Positions 1 to 10,805 of a stretch of 55,141 nt of DNA are shown in pieces. The translations under genes were made by a program, and so were the position numbers. The first letter of the stretch is position 1, and the number at the start of each line of letters is the position of its first letter. The DNA is taken from positions 1 through 55,141 of the forward strand of contig NZ_LIUQ01000046.1 of assembly GCF_001276715.1 (NCBI RefSeq), written 5' to 3'. This stretch comes from Planktothricoides sp. SR001 (GTDB lineage Bacteria > Cyanobacteriota > Cyanobacteriia > Cyanobacteriales > Laspinemataceae). The notes beneath the pieces are model-generated. The model saw only the letters and a list, made by a program, of their open reading frames with translations. It was not told the origin of the DNA and ran no database searches.

Positions 1-19
1 ATTGATGACACGCCCTAGA

Positions 20-1236
20 ATGCTCTTACTTTCCTATCAGTAAAAGTTAATACCGACTTGGGGGCAAGCCACCACTATTGATGAGTGGCTAGATGTTTGT
101 CGTTCGGTTTATAACTATGCGCTGAAGGAAAGGAAAGACTGGGTGAACAGTAGAAAGTGTCCGATCGACCGATGTTCGATTCAGTCAGAATATATCATCT
201 CTCCAGAAGCGAAACGGCCAACTTATGCCAGTCAGTGTAAATCTCTAACTCAGGCTAAACTCTCAAACCAGAATCTCAAAATCCCCCAAGCTCAAGTATT
301 GCAGCAAACCATCAAACAATTGGAAACTGCTTTTGTGAATATGTGGGAGAGAGGATTTGGGTTTCCCCGTTTCAAAAAGCGGATGCGGTCGTTCGTATTT
401 CCCCAAGTTAAACCCAACGCTATCGAAGGAAACACGATAGACCTTCCTAAGATTGGTAAGGTCGCATTTCGCAAATCGAGAGATATTCCCGACGGGTTTA
501 TCTGCAAGCAGATTCGAGTTATCAAGAAAGCCAGTGGCTATTACCTCACCGTCACTATCCAGTGCGATGTTGACGTTCCCGATGTTATGCCTCATGGTTA
601 TGCTATTGGGATAGATTTAGGACGAAATCACTTTCTCGCCACCAGCGAAAACGAATTCATCAAAGGACACAAATTTTTCAAAGCATCTGAAGGCAAGCTG
701 AAATTGCTGCAACGGAGATTGAAAAATCAAAAAAAAGGTTCGCGACGGTGGTTGAGAGTTAAACGCCAAATTGGACTACTCCACAAAAAAATACACAATT
801 GCCGCAAGGATTTCTTTTTCAAAACTGCCCATCATCTCTGCGATGGTGTAGGCATGATTTTTGCTGAGGATTTAAACCTCTTGGCGTTAGGGCGGTCAGC
901 TTTAAGAAAAGCTTGTCTGGATGCGTCCTGGGGTTCGTTTCTGACAATCCTCAGTTCAGTCATGTTTGTGGGAAAAGAGGGGTGTATTTTGCCAAGGTGG
1001 ATGCGAATGGGACGATTCAAATTTGTCCTAATTGCGGTGTGAACTGTGGTAGGAAGAAATTGTCTCAACGAGTCCATTATTGCCATAATTGCGGCTACAC
1101 CACCGATAGAGATGTGGCCGCCGCAATTCTGGTCAAACAAAGAGGATTAAGTGCGGTCGGGCAGGTCGTACCAACGCTCGTCGAGGGTAAAGAGGTCGGG
1201 GTTGGAGTTTATACTCCTTCTAGACTCTCCCTATGA
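20..1236 (+). pseudogene. tnpB: IS200/IS605-family TnpB (broken)
   Basis: This is a TnpB-type RNA-guided nuclease gene of an IS200/IS605 transposon, now broken. Homology seems to begin at the ATG at 20 (MLLLSYQ), is stopped by an in-frame TAA at 41-43, then continues through IDEWLDVCRSVYNYALKE. The first frame runs to 1042 with GIDLGRNHFL (RuvC-like first acidic site) and FAEDLNL (second). Near 955-966 the match moves to another frame that carries the zinc ribbon (CPNCG near 1026, CHNCG near 1084) and TTDRDVAA, the last acidic motif. The two lesions mean no full-length protein is made. No tnpA is visible in the window; the left end would lie before position 1. The family call is firm; the lesion positions are accurate to a few codons. 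Confidence 0.85.
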
Positions 1237-1275
1237 CGCGAGAATCCCCTCGCCTTTAGGCAGGGGAGTTGTCAA
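1237..1275 (+). mobile_element. Probable IS200/IS605 right-end hairpin
   Basis: Just after the tnpB stop is an imperfect hairpin at 1246-1265: CCCCT and GCC pair with GGC and AGGGG around a TTTA loop. Subterminal hairpins of this kind mark IS200/IS605 right ends, and the TnpB guide RNA (omega/reRNA) normally ends there. The exact cleavage site cannot be fixed without an empty-site comparison. Confidence 0.55.
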
Positions 1276-1792
1276 AAAGCTAGAACGATATTTGTTGCAT
1301 ATAATTTTGCTGCAATATTTATGCTGCCAATATTCTGTGACAGATACGTAATAATTAATTATTCGATCGCCAAACTATAACCCATGTTTTGGGTTTCTGG
1401 GGTAGGGGCGATCGCTGCTGTTTGGCGACCCACGCCGATAGATCCCATACCCTCGATAATTTCCCGCCGCTAAACAACTTCATGGGCGATTTTTTGATAA
1501 ATCAGGAGAAAATGTCAAGGAATACTTACTTCTTGGCGGATTTTAGCTAAATCTGGAGCAGAGTAAATCTTTTTTTTACTTTTTTAATGCAAATTAAATA
1601 TCAATAAAAAATTTTACTAATAACTAAGACAATTTTTTTAATTAAAGCAAGAAAAAAGTGAAAAATTTACATTTTATCGATATAGAAAAATACCTATTTA
1701 ATTTTTTTTTAGCATTGTCAGCACGGCATGATATTATCTTTTGTGGTCTGTTCCATACCAGTCAACGATCTGGTCAAAATTTATTTTAGCTT
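1276..1792. other. Intergenic region before the ATP synthase operon
   Basis: About 520 bases without a credible gene. The first third has a few HIP1-like GCGATCGC octamers; 1555-1720 is very AT-rich, with long A and T runs, as expected of an upstream promoter region. The ATP synthase promoter presumably lies here, but no -35/-10 pair stands out. Confidence 0.5.
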
Positions 1793-2239
1793 GTGAATTT
1801 GCCTGATAACTCTCCTGAACCAACCCTTGCTGCCGCAGAACAACTCACCACCAGTGAGGCTGCGGACAACCAGCCAAATGCCGCAATGCAAGACTATTAC
1901 GACCTGCAAAACCAGTTGTTATTAGTCACCCTAGCAATGACGGCCATCATATTCATGTCAACTTGGTGGGGTTACTCCCTAAACATGGCATTGAATTATT
2001 TGCTCGGCGCGATCGCAGGTGTGGTTTACTTGAGAATGTTGGCAAGAGACGTTGGGAAAATAAACGGTTCCGCTCCGCCATTAATCTCTGGCAGGCTAGG
2101 GCTGTTTGTTGGCTTGATGATACTGGCCACCCAATTGAATCAGCTACAGATAATTCCCATATTTTTGGGATTTCTGACTTATAAAGCTGCGATCATCGTC
2201 TATGTATTGCGAACGACCCTTCTGCCTGAATCTAAGTAA
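1793..2239 (+). CDS. atp1: ATP synthase protein I (Atp1)
   Basis: First gene of the ATP synthase operon, 148 aa. It encodes the small membrane protein that precedes subunit a in cyanobacterial operons and is thought to help assemble the c-ring or supply Mg2+; it is not a structural subunit. The first 40 residues are polar and acidic (EPTLAAAEQLTTSEAADNQP), followed by four hydrophobic segments at about 42-62, 64-84, 102-120 and 123-142. The start is a GTG at 1793 with a poor ribosome site. No ATG lies before residue 32, and the polar head agrees with the GTG. It lies 48 bases before the a-subunit gene on the same strand. The identification rests on position and topology more than on motifs. 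Confidence 0.85.
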   Translation: MNLPDNSPEPTLAAAEQLTTSEAADNQPNAAMQDYYDLQNQLLLVTLAMTAIIFMSTWWGYSLNMALNYLLGAIAGVVYLRMLARDVGKINGSAPPLISGRLGLFVGLMILATQLNQLQIIPIFLGFLTYKAAIIVYVLRTTLLPESK

Positions 2240-2287
2240 GTCAGAAACCTATTGAAAACCTCAACTCCCTCCGGGGAAAATCCCTGA

Positions 2288-3043
2288 ATGGACATGATCG
2301 AGGTGTTAAACACATTTAACCTTGTTCCACTCGCCGAATTAGAAGTAGGCCAACACTTTTACTGGCAGTTAGGCAATTTAAAGTTACACGGGCAGGTATT
2401 AATGACCTCCTGGTTCGTAATTGCTGTACTGATAGTTGCATCCTTCGCCGCCACTCGGAATATCCAACGAGTACCGAGCGGCATCCAGAACGTGATGGAA
2501 TATGCCCTGGACTTTATCCGGGATCTGACCAAAACCCAAATCGGCGAAAAAGAGTATCGTCCGTGGGTGCCTTTTGTCGGCACTTTGTTTCTGTTCATTT
2601 TTATTTCTAACTGGTCAGGTGCATTAGTTCCCTGGAAACTAATCCACTTGCCATCCGGAGAATTAGCGGCTCCCACCAGTGACATCAATACCACCGTAGC
2701 ATTGGCTCTGCTGACGTCCTTGGCGTATTTCTACGCTGGACTGAAGAAACGTGGTTTGGGATACTTCTCGAAGTATATTCAGCCTACGCCGATTCTTCTG
2801 CCAATTAACATCCTAGAAGATTTTACCAAACCCCTCTCGCTGAGTTTCCGTCTATTTGGTAACATTCTAGCCGATGAATTGGTGGTGGCAGTGTTTATTC
2901 TGCTGGTTCCCTTATTCATCCCCCTGCCGGTGATGATTTTAGGGTTATTCACCAGTGCAATTCAGGCATTAATTTTTGCCACCCTGGCCGGGGCTTACAT
3001 CGGAGAGGCGATTGAAGGTCATGGCGAAGAGCATCACGAGTAA
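2288..3043 (+). CDS. atpI: ATP synthase F0 subunit a
   Basis: Subunit a (called atpB outside cyanobacteria), 251 aa, forms the two proton half-channels next to the c-ring in the thylakoid membrane. The conserved helix carrying the essential arginine is visible as [18 protein letters not shown] near residues 182-199. [11 protein letters not shown] near the C-terminus is the other channel helix. Several long hydrophobic segments fill the rest and the length is normal. The start is ATG 2288; ATG 2294, two codons later, is an alternative. It is followed by c, b', b, delta, alpha and gamma. Confidence 0.97.
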   Translation: MDMIEVLNTFNLVPLAELEVGQHFYWQLGNLKLHGQVLMTSWFVIAVLIVASFAATRNIQRVPSGIQNVMEYALDFIRDLTKTQIGEKEYRPWVPFVGTLFLFIFISNWSGALVPWKLIHLPSGELAAPTSDINTTVALALLTSLAYFYAGLKKRGLGYFSKYIQPTPILLPINILEDFTKPLSLSFRLFGNILADELVVAVFILLVPLFIPLPVMILGLFTSAIQALIFATLAGAYIGEAIEGHGEEHHE

Positions 3044-3099
3044 TTATTGGACAGACCAAATCAGTCTTGTCTAAATGTTTACTCACCGACTCCGGTGCA

Positions 3100-3131
3100 A
3101 ACGCTGTAGGGGCGCAACGCTTGCGCCCGCA
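3100..3131. repeat. GTAGGGGCG-type short palindrome
   Basis: A short palindromic element reading GTAGGGGCGCAACGCTTGC followed by GCCC lies between the a and c subunit genes. Related GTAGGGGCG-type palindromes with other cores occur near 12819, 27116 and 43809. Confidence 0.5.
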
Positions 3132-3209
3132 ATGTTTATCGCCCTGGGCAAAGCAAATTTTGCCCCTTTAAATAAATTTCGTTGTGTCGTTTAACTTGTA
3201 CTCTACTAA

Positions 3210-3464
<255 letters not shown>

Positions 3465-3476
3465 AATATAGCCCTT

Positions 3477-3614
3477 CTTGTAGGTAGAGACGTTACGCCC
3501 CTAAGCAATCGTGAGACGGATCCTGTCACCAAGAGGCAACGAATGCCACCACGTGAGCAGAGCCATCACCCTGTGTACCAGTTACTCAGCAACGGTAACG
3601 TCTCTACATACAAG
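3477..3614. repeat. MITE-like element with 20-bp terminal inverted repeats
   Basis: The arm CTTGTAGGTAGAGACGTTAC at 3477-3496 is matched by its inverse at 3595-3614 with one mismatch. The 98-base interior has no coding potential. The shape (about 138 bp, near-perfect terminal repeats, no ORF) suggests a miniature inverted-repeat element or a long mRNA hairpin between subunits c and b'. Flanking target duplications were not clear. Confidence 0.6.
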
Positions 3615-3675
3615 GATTTTTTCTGTTTTGTCAATAATAAGCTCAACCCAATAGCACCCTTGGTGCCGATTTGAT

Positions 3676-4161
3676 ATGACGCACTGGACAATCCTACTAG
3701 CCGTAGAAGAGGCTGCGGAAGGTGGGCTGTTTGATTTTAACGCCACCTTGCCTTTCATGGCATTACAATTTCTGATTCTGGCGGCTATCTTAAACGCAAT
3801 CTTTTACAAGCCCCTTACTCAAGCAATTGATGAGCGAGACGAATATATCCGCTCTAACAAACAAGAGGCGAAAGAACGCTTGGCCAAAGCTGAACAACTC
3901 GCTAAACAATATGAGCAAGAGCTTGCTAGTAGCCGTAAGCAGGCTCAACAAATTATTGCCCAAGCCCAAGCAGATGCCCAAAAAATGGCAGCGAGTGAAA
4001 TAGCCGCTGCTATGCAAGCAGCCCAAAACCAACGGGAACAGGCTCAAAAAGAAATCAACCAGCAAAAACAAGAAGCATTGGCTTCTTTAGAGCAACAAGT
4101 CGATGCTTTGAGCCGCCAGATTCTAGAAAGACTCTTAGGTTCTGAGTTGGTCAATAGTTAG
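3676..4161 (+). CDS. atpG: ATP synthase F0 subunit b'
   Basis: Second peripheral-stalk subunit (b', also atpF2), 161 aa, typical of photosynthetic organisms. One membrane helix at about 24-45 ([20 protein letters not shown]) is followed by the conserved [15 protein letters not shown] and a long charged Gln/Ala/Glu coiled coil to the end. It dimerises with subunit b and links F0 to delta and alpha. The start ATG 3676 gives the expected short lumenal N-terminus ([10 protein letters not shown] is highly conserved in b'). The spacer to subunit b is 96 bases. Confidence 0.95.
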   Translation: MTHWTILLAVEEAAEGGLFDFNATLPFMALQFLILAAILNAIFYKPLTQAIDERDEYIRSNKQEAKERLAKAEQLAKQYEQELASSRKQAQQIIAQAQADAQKMAASEIAAAMQAAQNQREQAQKEINQQKQEALASLEQQVDALSRQILERLLGSELVNS

Positions 4162-4257
4162 GGTTGAGAAAGGGACTCATAATTATGACAACTTTCTCGA
4201 TATTAACTTATAAAAACTGAGAACCGCACTAATTAAGGGAGTAATCAATAGACTATC

Positions 4258-4791
4258 ATGGGTAATTTTTGGTTGCTGGCCCATGCGGAGGCAGCTTCAA
4301 AAGGCGGTTTCGGTCTAAATTTAGACATATTTGAAACCAACGTTGTTAACCTGATCATTGTTATAGGTGTATTGGTTTACTTTGGCCGTGGCGTGTTGGG
4401 AAAAATCCTGGCTGAACGGCGGGAAACGATCGCCTCAACGATCGCTGAAGCGGAAAAACGCCAAAAAGATGCGGCTGCCGCTTTGGCAGAAAAACAGCAG
4501 CTCCTTGGAGAGGCGCAAGCTGAAGCGAATAGGATCCGCGCTGAAGCTGAAACAAAAGCTAAAGCAGCTAAAGAAGTTATTTTAGCTCAGGCTCAAAAAG
4601 ATATTGAGCGGTTGCAAGCGGAAGCGGTTCAGGATCTCACTGCTGCTCAAGAAAGAGCGATCGCTGAATTGCGTCAACGAGTGACCGCAATGGCTTTACA
4701 AAACGTGGAAACCCAATTGAAAACTCAGCTAGACGAAGGCAAACAGCACAAGTTAATTGATCGCAGTATTGCACTGCTCGGAGGTGGTTGA
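4258..4791 (+). CDS. atpF: ATP synthase F0 subunit b
   Basis: Peripheral-stalk subunit b, 177 aa. The N-terminal membrane helix (VVNLIIVIGVLVYFGRGVL, about 30-48) is preceded by the conserved GFGLNLDIFETN segment. The rest is an Ala/Glu/Lys/Gln-rich coiled coil that reaches up to F1. Its stop codon overlaps the delta-subunit start in ATGA, so the two are probably translationally coupled. ATG 4258 agrees with family length. Confidence 0.96.
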   Translation: MGNFWLLAHAEAASKGGFGLNLDIFETNVVNLIIVIGVLVYFGRGVLGKILAERRETIASTIAEAEKRQKDAAAALAEKQQLLGEAQAEANRIRAEAETKAKAAKEVILAQAQKDIERLQAEAVQDLTAAQERAIAELRQRVTAMALQNVETQLKTQLDEGKQHKLIDRSIALLGGG

Positions 4792-5342
4792 TGAGCGTTG
4801 TACAAGCACAAGTTCTCGAACCATATGCACAAGCCTTAATGTCTGTGGCGCAAACCCACAATATCACCGAAGAAATCGGCGAAAATGTGCGTTCTTTGCT
4901 GAGTTTACTGCAAGAGTCCGCCGATTTAAAGGATCTTTTGGCCAATCCTTTGGTGAAACCAGAGGTCAAGAAATCGGTGGTTAATCAGATTGTAGGCGAT
5001 AAAATTCATCCCTACACCGTTAACTTTTTGAAACTGCTCGTTGATCGCAGACGCATCCTATTTTTAGAAGGAATTTGCCAACAATATCTGGCAATTCTGC
5101 GTAAGCTGAATCAAACGGTACTCGCTGAAGTCACCAGTGCGGTAGAACTAAACGAAGCCCAACAGCAGGCGGTGAAAGAACGAGTCAAAGCGATCGCCAA
5201 CGCCAATCAGGTAGAACTAGAACTCAAACTGGACAGTGAATTAATTGGGGGTGTGATTATTAAAGTCGGCTCTCAAGTGATTGATGCCAGTCTGCGGGGA
5301 CAACTGCGGCGAATTGGGATGCGTTTGAACAGTAAGATCTAG
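4788..5342 (+). CDS. atpD: ATP synthase F1 subunit delta
   Basis: Delta subunit (OSCP; atpH elsewhere), 184 aa, clamps the peripheral stalk to the top of the alpha3beta3 head. The N-terminal six-helix domain includes YAQALMSVA and LLANPLVKPEVKK. The C-terminal region has the family signature, here ELKLDSELIGGVIIKVGSQVIDASLRGQL read in pieces around residues 145-173. ATG 4788 overlaps the b-subunit stop by 4 bases. It is followed by a 214-base gap with a stable hairpin before atpA. Confidence 0.95.
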   Translation: MMSVVQAQVLEPYAQALMSVAQTHNITEEIGENVRSLLSLLQESADLKDLLANPLVKPEVKKSVVNQIVGDKIHPYTVNFLKLLVDRRRILFLEGICQQYLAILRKLNQTVLAEVTSAVELNEAQQQAVKERVKAIANANQVELELKLDSELIGGVIIKVGSQVIDASLRGQLRRIGMRLNSKI

Positions 5343-5370
5343 AACTATTTGACGATCAAAAATCGTTTGC

Positions 5371-5399
5371 GGTTGACTGTGATTTAAAAACAGTCAACC
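5371..5399 (+). promoter_or_regulatory. Stem-loop between delta and alpha subunit genes
   Basis: GGTTGACTGT (5371-5380) pairs perfectly with ACAGTCAACC (5390-5399) across a 9-base loop. No T-run follows, so it is more likely an mRNA processing or stability element than a terminator. Confidence 0.5.
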
Positions 5400-5493
5400 C
5401 CCGCCAGCAAGCCTAACCGACCGGATGCCGATCAAGACTTCTACGGTATGGGCGATCGCCTTGGGCGCGGGGGCTTCTCTTCAAGCGAGTTAA

Positions 5494-7074
<1,581 letters not shown>

Positions 7075-7101
7075 GCAATGGTTCCGGTCTTCAGTAGGGG
7101 C

Positions 7102-7414
7102 TGTAGGGGCAAAGCATTCGGCAATTAATTCCTGATTATATGTGCTTTTGCCCGAATGCTTTGCCCTTACTGTAGGGGCAAAGCATTCGGATATTAAATT
7201 TGGGGTTTTTTCCAGAAATTGTTGCCCGAATGCTTTGCCCTAATCCACAGGGCAAAGCATTCGGATATTAAATTTGGGGTTTTTTCCAGAAATTGTTGCC
7301 CGAATGCTTTGCCCCTAGAACCCTAATTTAATTTTGATTTTTGTAAGGGCAAAGCATTCGGATATTAAATTTGGGGTTTTTTCCAGAAATTGTTGCCCGA
7401 ATGCTTTGCCCCTA
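7102..7414. repeat. Four tandem hairpin repeats between atpA and atpC
   Basis: Four units in a row have an arm like GTAGGGGCAAAGCATTCGG and its inverse CCGAATGCTTTGCCC: about 7102-7170, 7172-7240, 7250-7315 and 7343-7414. Units 2-4 have the same spacer (ATATTAAATTTGGGG plus a TTTTTTCCAGAAATTGTTG part); unit 1 has a different one. Each can form a 15-18 bp stem. They sit inside the ATP synthase transcript, so they can influence readthrough or mRNA decay ahead of the gamma gene. Confidence 0.9.
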
Positions 7415-7451
7415 CAACCCTTTCGCAATTCCGCAATTCTGGGGAAAAATT

Positions 7452-8402
7452 ATGGCAAATCTCAAAGCGATTCGCGATCGCATTCAGTCCGTTAAAAATA
7501 CTAAAAAAATTACCGAGGCCATGCGCTTGGTGGCAGCAGCTAAGGTGCGTCGGGCACAACAACAAGTGACCGCGACTCGCCCTTTTGCTGATGAATTGGC
7601 TCAGGTGCTCTATGGTCTCCAGTCCCGTCTGAAGTTTGAAGATGTGGATCTGCCTTTGCTGCAAAAGCGGGAAGTTCGCACCGTTGGTCTGTTAGTGGTT
7701 ACGGGCGATCGCGGTTTATGTGGCGGTTACAACAGTAACCTGATCAAACGCGCTGAAGCTCGGGCAAAAGAACTGAAAGCCGAAGGTCTTGACTATAAGT
7801 TCGTCCTCGTCGGTCGCAAAGCCACCCAATATTTCCAACGCCGCAATCAACCGATTGATGCTAACTATACGGGTTTAGAACAAATTCCCACAGCCACAGA
7901 AGCTTCTCAAATTGCCGATGAACTTCTGTCTTTGTTCCTCTCGGAAAGCGTGGATCGGGTGGAATTAGTCTATACCAAGTTTGTCTCTTTGATTAGTTCT
8001 CGTCCCGTAGTCCAAACTTTGTTACCTTTGGATCCTCAAGGGTTAGAAGTGGCGGACGATGAAATGTTCCGTTTAACCACCAGAGGCGGACAATTCCAAG
8101 TGGAACGGGAAAAATTCACTCCCCCAGTTCGCAGCTTCCCACGGGACATGATCTTTGAACAAGATCCTGCCCAAATTCTCAATGCCTTGTTGCCATTGTA
8201 TTTGAATAATCAACTGCTGCGAGCATTACAAGAGGCTGCCGCTAGTGAATTGGCAGCCCGGATGACGGCGATGAACAACGCCAGTGAAAATGCCAGCCAA
8301 TTAATCAGTACCTTGACCCTGAGTTACAACAAAGCCCGACAAGCCGCTATTACCCAGGAACTTCTGGAAGTGGTTGGCGGTGCTGAAGCCTTGAAGGGTT
8401 AA
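7452..8402 (+). CDS. atpC: ATP synthase F1 subunit gamma
   Basis: Gamma subunit (atpG elsewhere), 316 aa, the rotating central shaft. The N-terminus [24 protein letters not shown] is read in pieces from ATG 7452, and the C-terminal helix contains [24 protein letters not shown] in pieces near 275-300. The frame stays open upstream to 7371 through a hairpin repeat, but that extension is not conserved, so 7452 is the start. The protein is about 30 residues longer than the E. coli subunit because of the regulatory insertion typical of cyanobacteria and chloroplasts. The insertion lacks the chloroplast redox cysteine pair. It is the last gene of the operon, with a stem-loop after it. Confidence 0.97.
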   Translation: MANLKAIRDRIQSVKNTKKITEAMRLVAAAKVRRAQQQVTATRPFADELAQVLYGLQSRLKFEDVDLPLLQKREVRTVGLLVVTGDRGLCGGYNSNLIKRAEARAKELKAEGLDYKFVLVGRKATQYFQRRNQPIDANYTGLEQIPTATEASQIADELLSLFLSESVDRVELVYTKFVSLISSRPVVQTLLPLDPQGLEVADDEMFRLTTRGGQFQVEREKFTPPVRSFPRDMIFEQDPAQILNALLPLYLNNQLLRALQEAAASELAARMTAMNNASENASQLISTLTLSYNKARQAAITQELLEVVGGAEALKG

Positions 8403-8434
8403 TTTTAATCACCTAGGCATTGTTTTGATTTGAT

Positions 8435-8466
8435 ATAAAGCGTCTGAGGCAACTCAGGCGCTTTAT
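8435..8466 (+). terminator. Stem-loop after the ATP synthase operon
   Basis: ATAAAGCGTCTGAG (8435-8448) pairs with CTCAGGCGCTTTAT (8453-8466) across GCAA, with one G-U pair. It stands 33 bases past the gamma stop and just before the convergent gene. The T-run is weak, so strength is uncertain; it may serve both strands. Confidence 0.65.
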
Positions 8467-8469
8467 ACG

Positions 8470-9003
8470 TTATTGGTTGATTGTTGATGGTTGATGGTTG
8501 ATTGTTGTTGGTTTTTTGTTCAGCAGTTGCCAAACTTGCTCGATCGCCTCTTCAGGGGTCGTAACAATCATAACATTTTTCGGGGATAAATATTGCAAAA
8601 AAACTTGACTTTCTGGTTCATTATTTAACAAAATTACTGGCTTATTCGCTTTAATTGCTAGGGCAATTTCTGATACGGTTACCGCTCCAATGCCACAAGC
8701 AATCACCACATCAGACGAAAGCACATTAATACTATTGCGGGCGCTACCCATGCCGGTGACAATGGCAATATCTACCCCATCAGAAATATTTTGCGTATCC
8801 GCTTCCGGGAGAATCCCAATAGTCAGGCCATTGGCCGATTTTGCCCCCAGACTGGCCGCATCCATCACGCCGGATTTCCTGCCTCCTGTAAGTAATACCC
8901 AGCCGTTTTCGGCAATCAATTTTCCGAGTTTATAAGCATTTTTTAGATTAATTTCAGTGGCACCGAGGCTCGGTCCCATAATGCCGACGATTGTTTTTTT
9001 CAT
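8470..9003 (-). CDS. TIGR00725 / SLOG-domain protein
   Basis: A 177-aa Rossmann-like protein of the TIGR00725 family (SLOG superfamily, with LOG and MoCo-carrier-like proteins). The N-terminus is the nucleotide-binding turn IVGIMGPSLGAT. GWVLLTGGRKSGVMDAAS at about 34-51 is the SLOG GGxxGxM motif, and GMGSARNSINVLSSDVVIA is also typical. Such proteins bind nucleotides or cofactors; the biochemical role here is unknown. The last 16 residues (about PTTINHQPSTINQ) are encoded by a short TGATGGTTGAT-type repeat and look like a repeat-derived tail. It is convergent with the ATP synthase operon. ATG 9003 is the only sensible start. Confidence 0.75.
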   Translation of the reverse strand: MKKTIVGIMGPSLGATEINLKNAYKLGKLIAENGWVLLTGGRKSGVMDAASLGAKSANGLTIGILPEADTQNISDGVDIAIVTGMGSARNSINVLSSDVVIACGIGAVTVSEIALAIKANKPVILLNNEPESQVFLQYLSPKNVMIVTTPEEAIEQVWQLLNKKPTTINHQPSTINQ

Positions 9004-9500
9004 TATGATTAAATTTTTTTCAAAAAATTATAGTAATTTTTAAAAAATTGTTTCCAGCTTAGGTTATGTCGATATATTTTCGTTTTTCTGACGCAAGATT
9101 ATAGGCTAATTTCATGGGCATCAAGTAAATTTTGCCTGATTTATATCAGGTTCAAAAGGTTGATGGTGAAATTTTCAGGACATTGGTCAATGAATTAGCC
9201 CGCTTTTTGTTTGAGGTTGTTGTTTAAGGTTTGCGCTTGACAATGTAATGTTTTCATAACATTTGGGGAAATTGAATTTTGTTAAATCTTAGGGAAATTT
9301 TAGCAGCGATCGCGTGTAGAAAGCGAACAGGGGAGCGATCGCCTACGATACTGAGTCCACAATAATTCTCACTCCTAACCTTAAACCAGGCTTTTGGCTG
9401 AGGAATTCTTAAGAAGATATAAATCTAGAGAAATCTTGACACTGCTTTGGTAAAAATGGGTTGATAATAAAAATTTGTTTCTTGTAGGAGTGAAAACATA
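9004..9500. other. Intergenic region upstream of argG
   Basis: About 500 bases without a gene, serving the divergent SLOG gene and argG. Two HIP1 octamers lie at about 9307 and 9336. TTGACA at 9436-9441 and GATAAT at 9463-9468 resemble promoter boxes, but the 21-base spacing is long. TAGGAG at 9486-9491 is the argG ribosome site. Confidence 0.45.
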
Positions 9501-10703
9501 ATGGGTCGCGCTACTAAAGTTGTATTAGCGTATTCGGGCGGAGTCGATACCACCGTCTGTATTCCTTACCTGAAAAAAGAATGGGGCGTTGAAGAAGTGA
9601 TTACCCTGGCGGCGGATCTCGGTCAGGGAGACGAACTCAAACCGATTCAGGAAAAAGCCCTCAAATATGGCGCCAGTGAATCTTTGGTGATGGATGGCAA
9701 GGAAGTATTTGTCAAAGATTATGCTTTCGCGGCGATTCAAGCAAATGCCTTGTATGAAAATCGCTATCCTCTATCCACCGCTTTAGCCAGACCGCTGATT
9801 GCTAAAATGTTGGTCGAGGTGGCGGAAAAATATGGGGCCGATGCGGTGGCCCACGGTTGCACCGGCAAAGGCAATGACCAAGTAAGGTTTGATGTGGCGA
9901 TCGCTGCCCTCAACCCCAATATCAAAGTCTTAGCCCCAGCCAGAGAATGGGGGATGAGTCGGGAAGAAACCATCGCTTATGGGGAAAAGTTTGGCATTCC
10001 CTCTCCCGTGAAAAAGTCTTCCCCTTACAGTATTGACCGCAATATTTTAGGACGCAGTATTGAAGCAGGGCCGTTAGAAGATCCCTGGAATGAACCCCTG
10101 GAAGAAATCTATGCCCTGACTAAGGCGATCGCAGACACCCCCGACCAGCCAGACTATGTAGAAATTGGCTTTGAACAAGGAATTCCCACCAGTCTCAACG
10201 GCCAAACCCTCGATCCCGTCAGCCTGATCGTCCAACTGAATGAAATCGTCGGTCAACATGGTATTGGTCGCATTGACATGGTGGAAAACCGCCTAGTAGG
10301 GATCAAATCGCGGGAAATCTATGAAGCCCCGGGCTTACTGGTCTTAATTCAAGCCCACCGGGATCTAGAAAGTCTTTGCTTAACCAAAGATGTGGCTCAC
10401 TACAAACGTGGCATCGAAGAAACTTATGGCCATCTAATTTATAACGGTCTGTGGTATAGCCCGCTGAAATTGGCCTTAGATGCTTTCATCCAAAATACTC
10501 AAGAGCGAGTTTCTGGTACAGTACGAGTCAAACTCTTTAAAGGCAGTGCCACCATCGTCGGTCGTAAATCGGCCAACTCTCTCTACAGCATGGATTTGGC
10601 AACTTATGGCGCTGAAGATCAATTCGATCATAAAGCGGCTGAAGGCTTTATTTATGTTTGGGGACTGCCCACTCGTGTTTGGTCAGAAAAAATGCGGGGT
10701 TAA
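9501..10703 (+). CDS. argG: Argininosuccinate synthase
   Basis: Joins citrulline and aspartate with ATP to give argininosuccinate, the penultimate step of arginine synthesis; in cyanobacteria it also feeds cyanophycin. The protein is 400 aa, normal for the family. The N-terminal PP-loop [10 protein letters not shown] (residues 9-18) binds ATP, and [12 protein letters not shown] near 119-130 is the aspartate/citrulline signature. The [19 protein letters not shown] region (near 172-190) is also conserved. The start ATG 9501 has TAGGAG 9-10 bases upstream. It stands alone, with a repeat cluster directly after the stop. Confidence 0.98.
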   Translation: MGRATKVVLAYSGGVDTTVCIPYLKKEWGVEEVITLAADLGQGDELKPIQEKALKYGASESLVMDGKEVFVKDYAFAAIQANALYENRYPLSTALARPLIAKMLVEVAEKYGADAVAHGCTGKGNDQVRFDVAIAALNPNIKVLAPAREWGMSREETIAYGEKFGIPSPVKKSSPYSIDRNILGRSIEAGPLEDPWNEPLEEIYALTKAIADTPDQPDYVEIGFEQGIPTSLNGQTLDPVSLIVQLNEIVGQHGIGRIDMVENRLVGIKSREIYEAPGLLVLIQAHRDLESLCLTKDVAHYKRGIEETYGHLIYNGLWYSPLKLALDAFIQNTQERVSGTVRVKLFKGSATIVGRKSANSLYSMDLATYGAEDQFDHKAAEGFIYVWGLPTRVWSEKMRG

Positions 10704-10707
10704 TGAA

Positions 10708-10794
10708 CAAGAAACCGGGTTTCGCCGAATTTACCCGGTTTCTGTGCCGCAACATAAAGAAACCCGGTTTCAAGAAGAAACCGGGTTTCTTTGC
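10708..10794. repeat. GAAACCGGGTTTC repeat cluster
   Basis: Four copies of the palindromic core GAAACCGGGTTTC or its inverse AAACCCGGTTT, spaced about 20 bases apart, lie between argG and the convergent gene. Adjacent copies form long hairpins that could act as a bidirectional terminator. The same family recurs at 11721-11783 and 34797-35010. Confidence 0.85.
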
Positions 10795-10805
10795 CGAAAA
10801 AAATC

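Noticed and set aside
7371-7451. Upstream extension of atpC
   Set aside because: Encoded by a hairpin repeat and not conserved; the [11 protein letters not shown] start at 7452 is the family start.
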